Source of the DNA: CAWKOH01 sp963851245
GTDB taxonomy: Bacteria; Actinomycetota; Acidimicrobiia; Acidimicrobiales; Palsa-688
NCBI GenBank assembly: GCA_963851245.1
Contig: CAWKOH010000002.1
Location: 434,001-498,000 of the forward strand
DNA: 64,000 nt
Direction: 5' to 3'
The position numbers were made by a program, and so were the translations under genes. Numbering within the stretch: the stretch's first letter is position 1; each line of letters opens with the position of its first letter. The notes below the pieces were generated by a model. That model had not been told where the DNA came from and ran no database searches. It saw only the letters and a program-made list of their open reading frames with translations. Below, piece after piece: positions 27,337-35,595 of the stretch.

Positions 27337-28554
27337 TCAGGAGCCGGGACCGACGACGACGTCGAGGGCCGCCTCGGCCCGGCGCAGGGCGAGCTCGACA
27401 TCCGCCGCCGTCGGGCCTCGAGCGAACAGGAACCCCAGATACCGGTCGCCCTCGGGCAGGGGGACCACCGTTCGACCGGCGGGGATGGTGATCTCGAGGC
27501 CGACCACGCCGTCGACGGCCAGGGCCTCGGCCTGACCGGACACCTTCTCGAGCATCCCGGCGGCCCGGATGGGCAGCATCATCACCCCCGAGGCCTGGGT
27601 CTCCCGGCGCAGCCCGTCGAGCCCGGCGCCGACGGCGTGACGCACGATGACCTCTTCGAGGCTGACCCCGGCCCCGAAGCGCAACGCCCGGGCGCACAGA
27701 CCGCCGATGGAACGGGCCGCCACCTCGATGACCACCAGTCGACCATCGGCTCCGACGCGCAGTTCGGCATGGACCGGGCCCTCCCGCAGCCCCACCGCGG
27801 CCGCCGCCGACGCCACCGTGGCGGCCAGCGAGGCCAGGATCAGGGCCGGCTGGCGGGACGGGGTGACATAGATCGTCTCCTCGAAGAACGGACCGTCGAG
27901 CGGGTCGGGCTTGTCGAAGACCGCCAGCACCTCGAGGACCCCGTCCACCAGGAGGGCCTCGACCGCGACCTCGGCGCCGGCGACGAAGCCCTCGACCAGG
28001 ATCGGCTCGCCGGGCCCGACGATGGCCCGAACCCGCTCCGCGGCGGCCGAAGCCTGGACGCCGTCATCGACCCGGATGACCCCTTGGCTCCCCGAGCGCG
28101 ACACCGGTTTGACCACGCACGGGTAGCCGATCTGGGCCGCAGCGGCCGCCACGCTCTGGCCCGGCGCGACCACCCGGTAGTCGGGTTGGGCCACCGCAGC
28201 GGCTGCCAGGCGGGCCCGCAGGGCGGCCTTGTCGCGCGTCGCGGCCACGGCATCGATCGGGTTGTGGGTCAGCCCCAACCGGGCCGACGCGGCCGCGGCC
28301 ACGACCAAACCCTGGTCGTCGACGGCCAGCACCGCGTCGAGAGAGCGACGGTCATGAAGGGCGGCAATGATCTCCACCGCGGCGTCGACGTTGCCCAGGG
28401 GGACGACCACGGCCCGATCGCCCATGGCGTCGGCCAGGGCCTGGCGCCGCTCGGAGCCGACAACAACGTCGACGCCCAGACGTTCGGCTGCGGCCAGGAA
28501 ATCATGGGCCCGGTAGGTCTCCGTGGGCAGGAGCAGCAGTACGCGGGGCATCAC
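27337..28554 (-). CDS. ATP-grasp ligase
   Basis: A 405-residue protein with the three ATP-grasp parts: an N-terminal Rossmann-like domain (PRVLLLLPTETYRAHDFLAA), the ATP-binding lobe with YPCVVKPVSRSGSQGVIRVD (glycine-rich loop and Lys) and ILVEGFVAGAEVAVEALLVD, and the metal-binding EVAARSIGGLCARAL with R-hydroxyl-acid pattern of carboxylate-amine ligases. It should join a carboxylate to an amine through an acyl phosphate. It is the first gene of a two-gene unit with the CCSEP-tail radical SAM gene, and is divergent from the NfuA-like gene with only 41 bases between starts. Substrates unknown. Confidence 0.85.
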   Translation of the reverse strand: MMPRVLLLLPTETYRAHDFLAAAERLGVDVVVGSERRQALADAMGDRAVVVPLGNVDAAVEIIAALHDRRSLDAVLAVDDQGLVVAAAASARLGLTHNPIDAVAATRDKAALRARLAAAAVAQPDYRVVAPGQSVAAAAAQIGYPCVVKPVSRSGSQGVIRVDDGVQASAAAERVRAIVGPGEPILVEGFVAGAEVAVEALLVDGVLEVLAVFDKPDPLDGPFFEETIYVTPSRQPALILASLAATVASAAAAVGLREGPVHAELRVGADGRLVVIEVAARSIGGLCARALRFGAGVSLEEVIVRHAVGAGLDGLRRETQASGVMMLPIRAAGMLEKVSGQAEALAVDGVVGLEITIPAGRTVVPLPEGDRYLGFLFARGPTAADVELALRRAEAALDVVVGPGS

Positions 28555-28595
28555 CCTAGGATGGCCCGAAACCGACTGGATGTGACAGACACACG

Positions 28596-29249
28596 ATGAC
28601 TGACGACGATCTTAGCGAGACACCAGTCCTGACTGTGACCGACCAGGCGTTAGCCAAGGTCCTGGAGTTGCGCACGGATGAACCCGCTCCCCAGTCCCTG
28701 GCCCTGTGGATCGAGATCAGTGGGACCAGCGGCGACGCCTACACCTACGACATGTACTTCCAGGCCACCAGTGACGCCGGGGCCGACGCCTGGACCGGGG
28801 TGCAGGACGGGCTGACCATCGTCGTGCCGGCAGCCAGCGCCCCCAACATGGTCGGCTCGGTACTCGATCTCAACCAGAACCTTATGGCCGGCGGGATGAG
28901 CATTCGTAACCCGAACCGGCCCCCACTGCCCCAGGCCAGCCCGACCATGACCGGTCCCCCGCCCGACCTGAGCGGGGACGTGGCCCAGCGGGTCATCCAG
29001 GTGCTCGACGCCCAGATCAACCCGTCCATCGCCGCCCACGGAGGCCACGCCGACCTCGTCGCGGTGACAGACGGGGCTGCTTACCTGCGCCTCAGCGGCG
29101 GCTGCGCCGGCTGCGGGATGGCCGCGGTGACCCTCAGCCAGGGCATCGAGGTGGCCATCAAACAATCGGTGCCCGAGATCGTCCGCATCGTCGACGTGAC
29201 AGATCACGCGTCGGGCACCAACCCGTACTACGAGCCGGCCAAGAAGTAA
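28596..29249 (+). CDS. NfuA-like Fe-S cluster carrier
   Basis: A 217-residue two-domain protein. The N-terminal part (VTDQALAKVLELRTDEPA, ALWIEISGTSGDAYTYDMYF) is a degenerate A-type (IscA-like) domain lacking its Cys ligands. The C-terminal part (VIQVLDAQINPSIAAHGGHA, LRLSGGCAGCGMAAVTLSQG) is a NifU C-terminal domain with the Cys-x-x-Cys cluster site. It carries [4Fe-4S] clusters to target enzymes. Its divergent position next to an ATP-grasp/radical SAM pair suggests it supplies that radical SAM enzyme, but general housekeeping use is equally possible. Confidence 0.85.
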   Translation: MTDDDLSETPVLTVTDQALAKVLELRTDEPAPQSLALWIEISGTSGDAYTYDMYFQATSDAGADAWTGVQDGLTIVVPAASAPNMVGSVLDLNQNLMAGGMSIRNPNRPPLPQASPTMTGPPPDLSGDVAQRVIQVLDAQINPSIAAHGGHADLVAVTDGAAYLRLSGGCAGCGMAAVTLSQGIEVAIKQSVPEIVRIVDVTDHASGTNPYYEPAKK

Positions 29250-29495
29250 CCGGCCTTCCGCTCGAGGCCCGGGAGGCCCCGATACTCAACCCGCCACCGG
29301 CCAGCACGGTGTGGGCGTGACCCACAGCGACTCGTTGCAGAGCAAGAACCCGGCGAACCCGAGCGGACGGAGCGCCCGATTATGCTCCGCCTGCAGGCGG
29401 GCCGCGTTCAGCCGTCGGGGTACCCACCTATCCGGCAGGCAGCCGAGGCGGGTGTGCGCTGGTGTATGGGATAAAGCGCGTTCGGGCGCCGGGGA

Positions 29496-30461
29496 CCTGT
29501 GGGTGCCGAGAACGCCATCCATGGGCCGTGAGCTGGACTTTGACGTCCAGCGCCTGATGCGGCGAGCATCCAGTGGTGGCCCTCTCGTTCCTGTACCGGG
29601 CGTTCTGTCGCGTCCTCCAGCTGATCGGGCTCTCCTGTCGCAAGGAGGTCGACCTGGCGACCGAGGTGGTCATACTTCGCCATGAGGTGGCGGTGCTCCG
29701 ACGCCAGGTCCACCGTCCGGCTCTGCAGCCGGTCGACAGGGCCGTGCTGGCTGGTCTATGGCGACTGCTCCCTGGTCTTCGCCAGGGGCGCTTCTTCGTC
29801 CAGGCGGCCACCGTGCTGCGCTGGCCGGTCCGACCTGGGCCCAGTTCCTGCGCGCCCAGGCCAAAGGGCTGATCGCCTGTGACTTCTTCACAGTAGACAC
29901 TGTCCTGCTCCGCCGACTCTACGTCCTGTTTTTCGTCGACCTCGACACCCGGGCCGTCTACCTGGCCGGCATCACCGCCAACCCCGTCGGGGGCTGGGTC
30001 ACCCAGCAGGCCCGGAACTTCTGCTTCGGTCTGGCCGAGCGGCCATCCCCCGCCAAGTTCTTGATCCGCGTCCGCGACACCAAGTTCACCTCCTCCTTTG
30101 ACGCCGTCTTAGCCGCGGAAGGTATCCGGATCATCAAAAGTCCCGTCCGCGCCCCGGAGGCGAACGCCGTGGCCGAAAGGTTCGTCGGGACCGTCCGCCG
30201 TGAGTGCCTCGACCCGACCCTGGTGCTCGGACGCCGCCACCTCCAAGCCGTCCTCGCCGACTACCTCCGCCACTACAACACCCACCGACCCCACCGATCC
30301 CTCAAACAACGATGACCGCATAGTGCGACAAGCGAAGCGGTGCACGCCTCCGGCGACGTCCACGCCGTCCAGCTCCGACGAACCAATGTCCTCGGCGGAC
30401 TCATCCATGAGTACCACCTGGCGGCATGAACACGACGGATGCCGTTCTCGGCACCCACAGG
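29496..30461 (+). mobile_element. rve-type IS (type A) with internal deletion
   Basis: Perfectly recognisable inverted ends: CCTGTGGGTGCCGAGAACG at 29496 and its inverse ending at 30461 (GTTCTCGGCACCCACAGG). The transposase N-terminus (29573, VALSFLYRAF) and C-terminus (TVDTVLLRRLYVLFFVDLDT to DYLRHYNTHRPHRSLKQR) are joined after deletion of about 200 bases near 29820, which removed the HTH_21 block, and the end is frameshifted after 30315. No target duplication seen. It appears to sit inside the transposase-like gene that continues at 30462. Confidence 0.85.
29573..30315 (+). pseudogene. rve-type transposase, internally deleted
   Basis: N-terminal residues VALSFLYRAFCRVLQLIGLS and EVVILRHEVAVLRRQVHRPA match the intact copies. 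A deletion with frame change near 29820 jumps to GPTWAQFLRAQAKGLIACDF and the rve domain, with Asp in TVDTVL, Asp in RVRDTKFTSSFD (the usual second Asp-rich RDRD is changed to RVRD) and Glu in VAERFVGTVRREC. The LGGLIHEY tail is out of frame at about 30385-30425. Non-functional. Confidence 0.75.
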
Positions 30462-31120
30462 CGTCCTCGTCGATGGCCAGCTGCACTCGACCCTGCTGCC
30501 TGACGACCTCCGAGACCTGCCCGCACCGCCCAGGGGAGCTGCCGAGTCGGACAAGCTGGCTTATGAGTCAAGGTTCCCTGCGGGCCCGGTGGCGGATGGC
30601 CCGCCACGCTCCGCCCGACGCTGACGGCGCCACCCGCTGGCGCTGTCCGTTCTGCGCGGGCTTCCTGTGCTCACGGGACTTCCCTCGCACCATCCGCCGA
30701 CCCTCGACCGTCCCTCTGGTGCCGGCCACGGGCACCCGGGCCCAATGCTGTCAGGGCATCCAGACCGTCTCGGCGGCAGAGACGGCCCTGTGGCAGCGAA
30801 TCCCCTACGGCACCACCGTCTGGCGGATCTCGATGGGCCGCCGCTAGGTCGTCGAGTCGGTCACCGCCGCCCTCAAAGGCGCCTTCGCTGACCTGTCCCG
30901 AGGCTTCATCAGGGTCATGGGCGTGACCAAGATGACCGTCATGCTCGGCTTCACCCTGGCCGCCTACAACCTGGACCGCATCCGCTCCTTCCGGGCCAAG
31001 CACCGCCTCGACGAAGCCGGCCGACCCACCAGTCGGCCCAAGCAGACCCGGGCCCGTCGACGCCGCGGTACCTGCGCCGAGCTCATCGACACCCCGGAAC
31101 CCCAGCCGCCCCCCATCTAA
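30462..31120 (+). pseudogene. DDE-type transposase-like C-terminal fragment with internal amber stop
   Basis: The frame reads VDGQLHSTLLPDDLRDLPAP, then after a shift near 30590 ATRWRCPFCAGFLCSRDFPR, ALWQRIPYGTTVWRISMGRR, a TAG at 30845, and on in the same frame VVESVTAALKGAFADLSRG, MGVTKMTVMLGFTLAAYNLD. The Cys pair (CPFC) and the GTTxWRISMGRR / VES-AALKG blocks belong to a transposase-like family common in actinobacteria. The type A IS ending at 30461 cuts the 5' part. The last 210 bases are duplicated at 43045. The single amber inside conserved sequence is probably a mutation (R-R-Q expected). Confidence 0.6.
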
Positions 31121-31500
31121 CCGAACCCAGCGCCAAGCCCGCCCGCCTGCGCCGGCGGGCTTCGTCGCGCCTGCGTTCGCATCACCCGGGCCCTGGGCGC
31201 GACGACGGCCCCCGAAGGGGCCGTTGAAGCACTGGAACCAGGGGCGGCGGAAGGGGCAAATCACCCCACGCCACAACCAAGGAGGGATTTCGAGATCACT
31301 CGACGTCTCTTATCGAGAACATCCCTAAGTAAGTAAGTGGAGGTGGCGGGAATCGAACCCGCGTCGAGCGCTTGTCGGCGTCGCCGTAGCCGGAGACCGA
31401 AAAAGGGCCGTCTACCAGGGAGTTTGTCCTGTCCGCCGCTGACCGTTCGTGACCGAATAAGACCTCTAATTTGTGTCTTTCGCGTGTCGCGAGAGCCCCG
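30908..31500 (+). repeat. Long direct repeat, copy 1 (outer island end)
   Basis: Nearly the same sequence recurs at 43036-43620. Over the coding part (30917-31120) the copies differ at a few percent of positions; over 31121-31420 they are almost identical. The unit contains the transposase tail, two GC-rich hairpins (GCCCGCC/GGCGGGC near 31138; ACGGCCCC/GGGGCCGT near 31203-31222) and the 25-bp tmRNA-end repeat. It marks the shared left end of two related islands. Confidence 0.85.
31337..31361. repeat. att site: copy of the tmRNA 3' end (outermost)
   Basis: 25 bases identical to the 3' end of ssrA at 52067-52091 (core GGTGGCGGGAATCGAACCC). Sequence beyond it does not match tmRNA. It also begins a spurious frame translating as VEVAGIEPASSA, a known artefact of such ends. 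It is the expected outer attachment site of an element integrated at the tmRNA 3' end. Confidence 0.85.
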
Positions 31501-31516
31501 ATCGGGCGCGCAGTCG

Positions 31517-31882
31517 TCAGGTCACCGAGAGCGGCAGTTTTGACCGACGCGTTGCGCCGGTTCTCAGGCTGCTGGCCGGCTGGGAAACGTCGAAGGAGAT
31601 CTTGAGGTGCCCGCCGAAGGCAGCCGCGATCTTCTCCAGCGTGGCGACGGTCGGAGCGTGCTGGCCGGACTCGAGACGGGAGACGGCCGACTTTGTGGTG
31701 CCCGTGAGCTGGGCGAGCGCATCTTGCGAAAGGTTGTGGCTCATGCGGAGCGCGATCACCTGCCGGGCGATCTCCTCGTAGGGGCGCAGACGGTCGAGCT
31801 CTGCTCGGTACTCGACGCTGCGCCTAGCGCGGCGGCCGCTGGCTTCTGTGACGCTCCGGCCGACGGGGCTCAACTTACTCAT
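31517..31882 (-). CDS. XRE-family antitoxin (HigA-like)
   Basis: ATG 31882 gives about 121 residues with a clear helix-turn-helix: IALRMSHNLSQDALAQLTGT and TKSAVSRLESGQHAPTVATL, then EKIAAAFGGHLKISFDV. It follows the toxin-like gene by about 40 bases on the same strand. A palindrome at 31901-31918 lies just upstream of the start, so it probably represses its own promoter. An alternative ATG at 31921 would place that palindrome inside the gene and is less likely. A close relative lies in the inner island (44632-44913). Confidence 0.8.
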   Translation of the reverse strand: MSKLSPVGRSVTEASGRRARRSVEYRAELDRLRPYEEIARQVIALRMSHNLSQDALAQLTGTTKSAVSRLESGQHAPTVATLEKIAAAFGGHLKISFDVSQPASSLRTGATRRSKLPLSVT

Positions 31883-31900
31883 GACTGGAAGGTTAGCATT

Positions 31901-31918
31901 TTTGCGAACACTCGTAAA
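31901..31918. promoter_or_regulatory. Operator-like palindrome before HigA-type gene
   Basis: TTTGCGA, ACAC, TCGTAAA: arms match at six of seven positions around a four-base centre. It is AT-richer than its surroundings and ends 18 bases before the antitoxin start codon. Likely binding site of the XRE protein. Confidence 0.5.
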
Positions 31919-31922
31919 CATC

Positions 31923-32315
31923 TTACGGCGCGTCGTGGCCTGCGGCTCGTGGCGGCTTCCTGGGCTCCGCGTTCATCCGGGCCTTGAAGTCGTCCCACCT
32001 GGTCCTGGCCACCGCCTTGTCCGCTTCGGGTACGGCCCGAGAGCGCTTCTCGAAGATGTGGAGGAGTACGAAGAGCTGGTCCGAGCGGCGGTAGAGCACC
32101 CTGAACAGACGGTTGCCGTAGTGGCAGCGAAGCTCTCGCAGCTCCCCGTCGACCTGGCTGCTGTGCGGGAACGGGAGCGGGGGATCGTTCGCTCCCAACG
32201 TGTTGAGTCGGTCGATCTGGAGGTCGAGCGCCGCCTGCACCCGCGGGGGCAGAGTCTCAATGAAATCACCCACCGGCTCTGCGCCGGCCGTATCCCGGTA
32301 GTAGACCGCCTGCAT
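31923..32315 (-). CDS. RelE/HigB-type toxin (Gp49-like)
   Basis: A 130-residue protein: MQAVYYRDTAGAEPVGDFIE, LPPRVQAALDLQIDRLNTLG, VDGELRELRCHYGNRLFRVL and FVLLHIFEKRSRAVPEADKA. This is the HigB/Gp49 pattern of a RelE-fold mRNA interferase (conserved ELR, RVLY, H-x-F-x-K-K-like block). It is the upstream gene of a toxin-then-antitoxin operon with the XRE gene, the reverse of the usual antitoxin-first order but normal for HigBA. It would cleave mRNA on the ribosome and stabilise the island. Confidence 0.8.
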   Translation of the reverse strand: MQAVYYRDTAGAEPVGDFIETLPPRVQAALDLQIDRLNTLGANDPPLPFPHSSQVDGELRELRCHYGNRLFRVLYRRSDQLFVLLHIFEKRSRAVPEADKAVARTRWDDFKARMNAEPRKPPRAAGHDAP

Positions 32316-32344
32316 TCCGGCTATACGTCAGGTCAGGCTGTTGG

Positions 32345-33528
32345 CCCAGGATGGCGGCGCGGATGCATGTTGACAACGGTCCCGTCCCCCAGCGTCGACT
32401 CGGAGTCCCGACGAAGCTGGTCCAGCTCGGCTGTCAGTTTCTCCTGGACACCGTCGAAGAGTGCCCGTATACGCGCAGGGTCACGGTGGGGTCCGAATGT
32501 CCCATCCGCTGCGCAAGGGCCAAGACGTTCGCTCCTCGATCGATGAGCAGGCTGGCGTGCGAGTGCCGGAGGTCATAGGTGCGAAGGCTGTCGGGAAGCC
32601 CTGCAGCCCGCAAGGCGGGCCGGATCACCGACTGACGGAACTTGTCTCTCTCCCGCGGACTGCCGCGCGGCCTGACGAACAAGTAGTCGTCTCGGGTGGA
32701 GGGGCGGCCGCTGGCGTAGGCCCGGTCGGCGAGCATCTCGGCCAGCTGTTCGGTGAGCCACTCCGGTATAGGGATCCGCCGGTCGCCAGCGTCCGTCTTG
32801 GTCGGCCCAGTTACCAGTTGATACGGATAATCCCCGAAGGCGTGGATCGGCTGGAGGGTCTCGTGCACGTGTACCACGTGACGCACGAAGTCGACGGCGC
32901 CCACCCGCAGCCCGCACAGTTCGGCCGGGCGCATCCCGGTGAGGATCATCAGCCAGACGGCCGGCTTGTAGCGGTCAGCGACAGTGGCTACGAGCCGGTG
33001 TACGTCCGCCATGCTCAACACGTCGCCGGAGGTCAGCTTGCGGTGGGGAACGTCGATGTGATGGCCGGCCGCGGGGTTGTCCTTGCGGGCGTTCGACCGG
33101 ACCGCGCTCTTCATTACCATCGACAGCACGGACACCGCGTCCCGGACTTTCTTTGCTGACAGGCCTGCGTCGAGTTGGGCCGCGATGAACTGCTCGACGT
33201 CCAGATAGTCGATCTCGGACAGCCGGCGGCCGACGAAGTGGGGCAAAACGTGGCCGTGCAGGAGCTGGTGGTACCCGCGCCGGGTTGATGGGCGGAGCTT
33301 CCGGGTCGTCTCCCACCAGGTGGTGGCCCAGTCCTCGAATCGAGTGCGTCGCATGGTGGGATCGACCCAGTCCCCCCGCTGCATATCGGCGCTGCTGCGG
33401 TCGAGGAAACGGCGCGCCTCCCCCTTTGTGGCGAAGATCTTGGAACGTGACCTCCCGTTGAGGTCCCGGTAGCGCTGCCCGGTACCGGCCGTTGGGCTGC
33501 TTGTCAATCGATCCCAAAAGACCTCCAT
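32345..33528 (-). CDS. Tyrosine-type site-specific integrase, C-terminal frameshift
   Basis: ATG 33528. An Arm-binding N-terminus (GQRYRDLNGRSRSKIFATKG), a core-binding SAM-like domain (WATTWWETTRKLRPSTRRGY) and the catalytic domain with Arg in TGMRPAELCGL, Lys in GPTKTDAGDRRIPIP, His-x-x-Arg in YDLRHSHASLL (D-L-R-H form), His in RMGHSDPTVTLRVYGH. After GH the frame breaks near 32463; shifted, it continues FDGVQEKLTAELDQLRRDSE to about 32345. It is the likely integrase that put the outer island at the tmRNA end, about 1 kb from the att site at 31337, with an excisionase gene upstream. Confidence 0.85.
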
Positions 33529-33641
33529 CCCACCGAGGCATCGCCCCGGCGCTGCTTCTGCTGGTCGGCTGTGCCCTCGCGGGCGCCCGCGCCCAATCCG
33601 CTGATAACAGGATAATCCGACCCTGTGTCACCCTCCCTCGT

Positions 33642-33842
33642 TCAGGCAACAGGTCGCCGCCGATCACGGAGCCATTCACCGATCTCGTCCGGATCGAAGC
33701 GGATGAGCCGCCCGACCTTGTAGTAAGGCACTCGCCTTTCGGCGACGAGACGGCGGACGTGGCGGACCGTGATGGCGAGCCGCTGGGCGAGTTGATCGAT
33801 GCTCATCAACTCCGGGATGCTGTCGAGCTTCGAATCAGTCAT
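33642..33842 (-). CDS. Excisionase-like helix-turn-helix protein
   Basis: 66 residues from ATG 33842: SIDQLAQRLAITVRHVRRLV, ERRVPYYKVGRLIRFDPDEI, GEWLRDRRRP. This is the HTH_17 (MerR-like, DNA-binding excisionase) family. It lies 113 bases upstream of the integrase on the same strand, the standard xis-int order. Frames extending further upstream lack family similarity. It probably directs excision of the outer island. Confidence 0.8.
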   Translation of the reverse strand: MTDSKLDSIPELMSIDQLAQRLAITVRHVRRLVAERRVPYYKVGRLIRFDPDEIGEWLRDRRRPVA

Positions 33843-34279
33843 CGGTCTCCCTGTCGTGATAGTCGTACACATGTAGGGGGCGGATCGCCGATCTGCTGCA
33901 ACCGGCCCCGAGAGAGTCTGCCGTCGCCTGTAAGGGCCTGGGGTGGCGACTTCTTCTCGCAACGATGTCATGGCCCGTCGCGGGATGGGACTGGCCACAC
34001 ACAGGCGAGGACCGCGATGCCCGAGTCGATGGGCGAGCCAGTCGATGGTGGGTAGCCGGTGGATGGTGTCGGTACCGGTCACGGGTCTCCTTGTGTCGTT
34101 GAATGCGCGTCTCGTCCTCCATAGAGATAGCGACGTCACATACCGGCTATCGGTGTCAGTTCGGGCGCTCCGGGGTCTGTCGAGGTCTCTCACCTATATC
34201 CACGGGAGTGTCATTCCAGGGGCGAGCAACGCCGAGCCGAACCGTCTGATTCATCGACCCGCTCCCGACAACCACTCAG
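33843..34279. other. Intergenic between excisionase and ISAzo13 copy
   Basis: 437 bases with no recognised gene. Should contain the xis-int promoter; nothing clear visible. Confidence 0.35.
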
Positions 34280-35435
34280 CTACAAACCATCGTCAACCGG
34301 GAACCAACAAACCCCATATTCATATTGGAAGCGATGCCCGGTGAGTGGCACGGCGGCCAGTTGCCGGTCGGTGATCTTGACCTTGATCGGGTAGTAGCCC
34401 TCGTCGTGTTCGGCGTGAACCTTCAATCCGGTGCGGGTGGTGGTGCCGGCGATGAGGTTGACCATGACCTCGTGGCTGACGAGGGGCCGTCCGCGCCAGT
34501 TGGTCGTGATGGCCGAGAACAGCCGGTGCTCGACCTTGTTCCATTTGGAGGTTCCCGGCGGGAAGTGACATACGGTGATGGTTAGGCCGGTCCGCTCCGC
34601 CAGGGCGCCCAGGCCAGCCTTCCAGGCCCGCACCCGGTATCCGTTGGAGCCGCCCGCATCGGCGGTGATCAACAGTCGGCGGGCCTTGGGATAGGCCACC
34701 GATCCGACCTTGTCCCACCAGCGGCCGATGGTGGCGGTGGCGAACTCGGCAGTGTCGTGGTCGTCGCCCACCACCACAAAGCCCTCGTTGGCGGCCAAGT
34801 CCAAGATCCCATACGGGATGGCCTTGCCTTCTTCGGGGTCGGGAAAGTCATGCACGTCCACCTCGACCGGCTGTCCCTTCGGTTGCCACTCCCGGCCGCC
34901 GTTTTTCAGGTTGCCGATGGTCTCCTTCTTTTTGGTATCGCAGGAGATGACCGGCCAACCCCGACGCAAATGGACCGTCACCTGATCGTTGAGGTAGTGG
35001 AACTGCGCGTCCGCGGTCGGGATGTTGGGCGCCCTCCCGAGTCTTGGCATTGGCCTGGAGGCTGTAGTCCATGTAGTGCAACGCCTGGGCCACCGTCCAC
35101 GAGCTCACCCGATGCCCCCCATCGGTCAACTCGTCGGCCAAGCGACGCGTTGACTTGCACGTCCAGCGCAGCCGGCACATCGGATCGCCCCGGCTGTCGG
35201 GCTCTACCAGATCGTCCAACGCCACCAGCAGAGCCGGATCGATATCGATCAAACGCTTGCGGCCCCCTCCCCGCCGGCGCACCCGGGGCGACGGGTCCAA
35301 CCCCACATCGACTTCGGCCACCGCGTTCGACACTGTCTTGCGGCTCATCCCCGACACCGCCGCCACCTGGGCCACCCCGCCCCGGCCCAGCGCCCGAGCC
35401 GTCAAGCCGGCCAGAGCACGCCGCTGACGCTCATC
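34280..35435 (-). mobile_element. ISAzo13-type transposase, frameshifted
   Basis: The minus strand starts near 35435 with IDERQRRALAGLTARALGRG, an HTH block VAAVSGMSRKTVSNAVAEVD, then CRLRWTCKSTRRLADELTDG. A frame change near 35045 leads to RGWPVISCDTKKKETIGNLK, RLLITADAGGSNGYRVRAWK, PPGTSKWNKVEHRLFSAITT and a C-terminus ending in GVCWFPVDDGL. Asp in SCDTKK, Asp in TADAGG and Glu in KVEHRL form the DDE set of ISAzo13 transposases. About 385 residues when joined. One indel separates it from an intact gene. It differs from the 5224-6934 copy, so a separate insertion. Confidence 0.85.
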
Positions 35436-35439
35436 GATT

Positions 35440-35465
35440 ACCTCTATTAACCTCTACGTACCTCT
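35440..35465. repeat. Three ACCTCT motifs at 10-bp spacing
   Basis: ACCTCT starts at 35440, 35450 and 35460, just outside the 5' end of the ISAzo13 transposase gene (AGAGGT on its strand). The helical phasing suggests a protein-binding array, either transposase sites at the element end or an operator. Confidence 0.4.
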
Positions 35466-35595
35466 CACTAAACAGCCCATTTACAATCAATGAACTCCTC
35501 TGGTACAAACCAAATCTGACGAACACGATTGCAACCTTGCGGTTCCCCCTTGTTGGAGTCGATCTGAGTCGACCGAGAGATAGGAGGCAGACGCC

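Noticed and set aside
27637..28599. 320-codon plus-strand frame opposite the ATP-grasp gene
   Set aside because: Antisense shadow with Asp/Gly/Arg/His-rich composition; the minus-strand frame carries the ATP-grasp motifs.
19180..30461. Target-site duplications flanking the type A IS copies
   Set aside because: Flanking bases next to 19180/20358 and 29496/30461 do not match convincingly.
31337..31420. Possible tRNA gene at the att copies (T-loop GGGTTCGATTCCC on the minus strand)
   Set aside because: Only the T-loop and acceptor 3' strand are present; no anticodon arm or 5' acceptor strand can be paired. The same end belongs to ssrA at 52068.
31337..31543. Open frame starting VEVAGIEPASSA, and its relative at 51971-52231
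   Set aside because: This is the known false protein produced by reading the tmRNA/tRNA 3' end; the DNA is an att copy.
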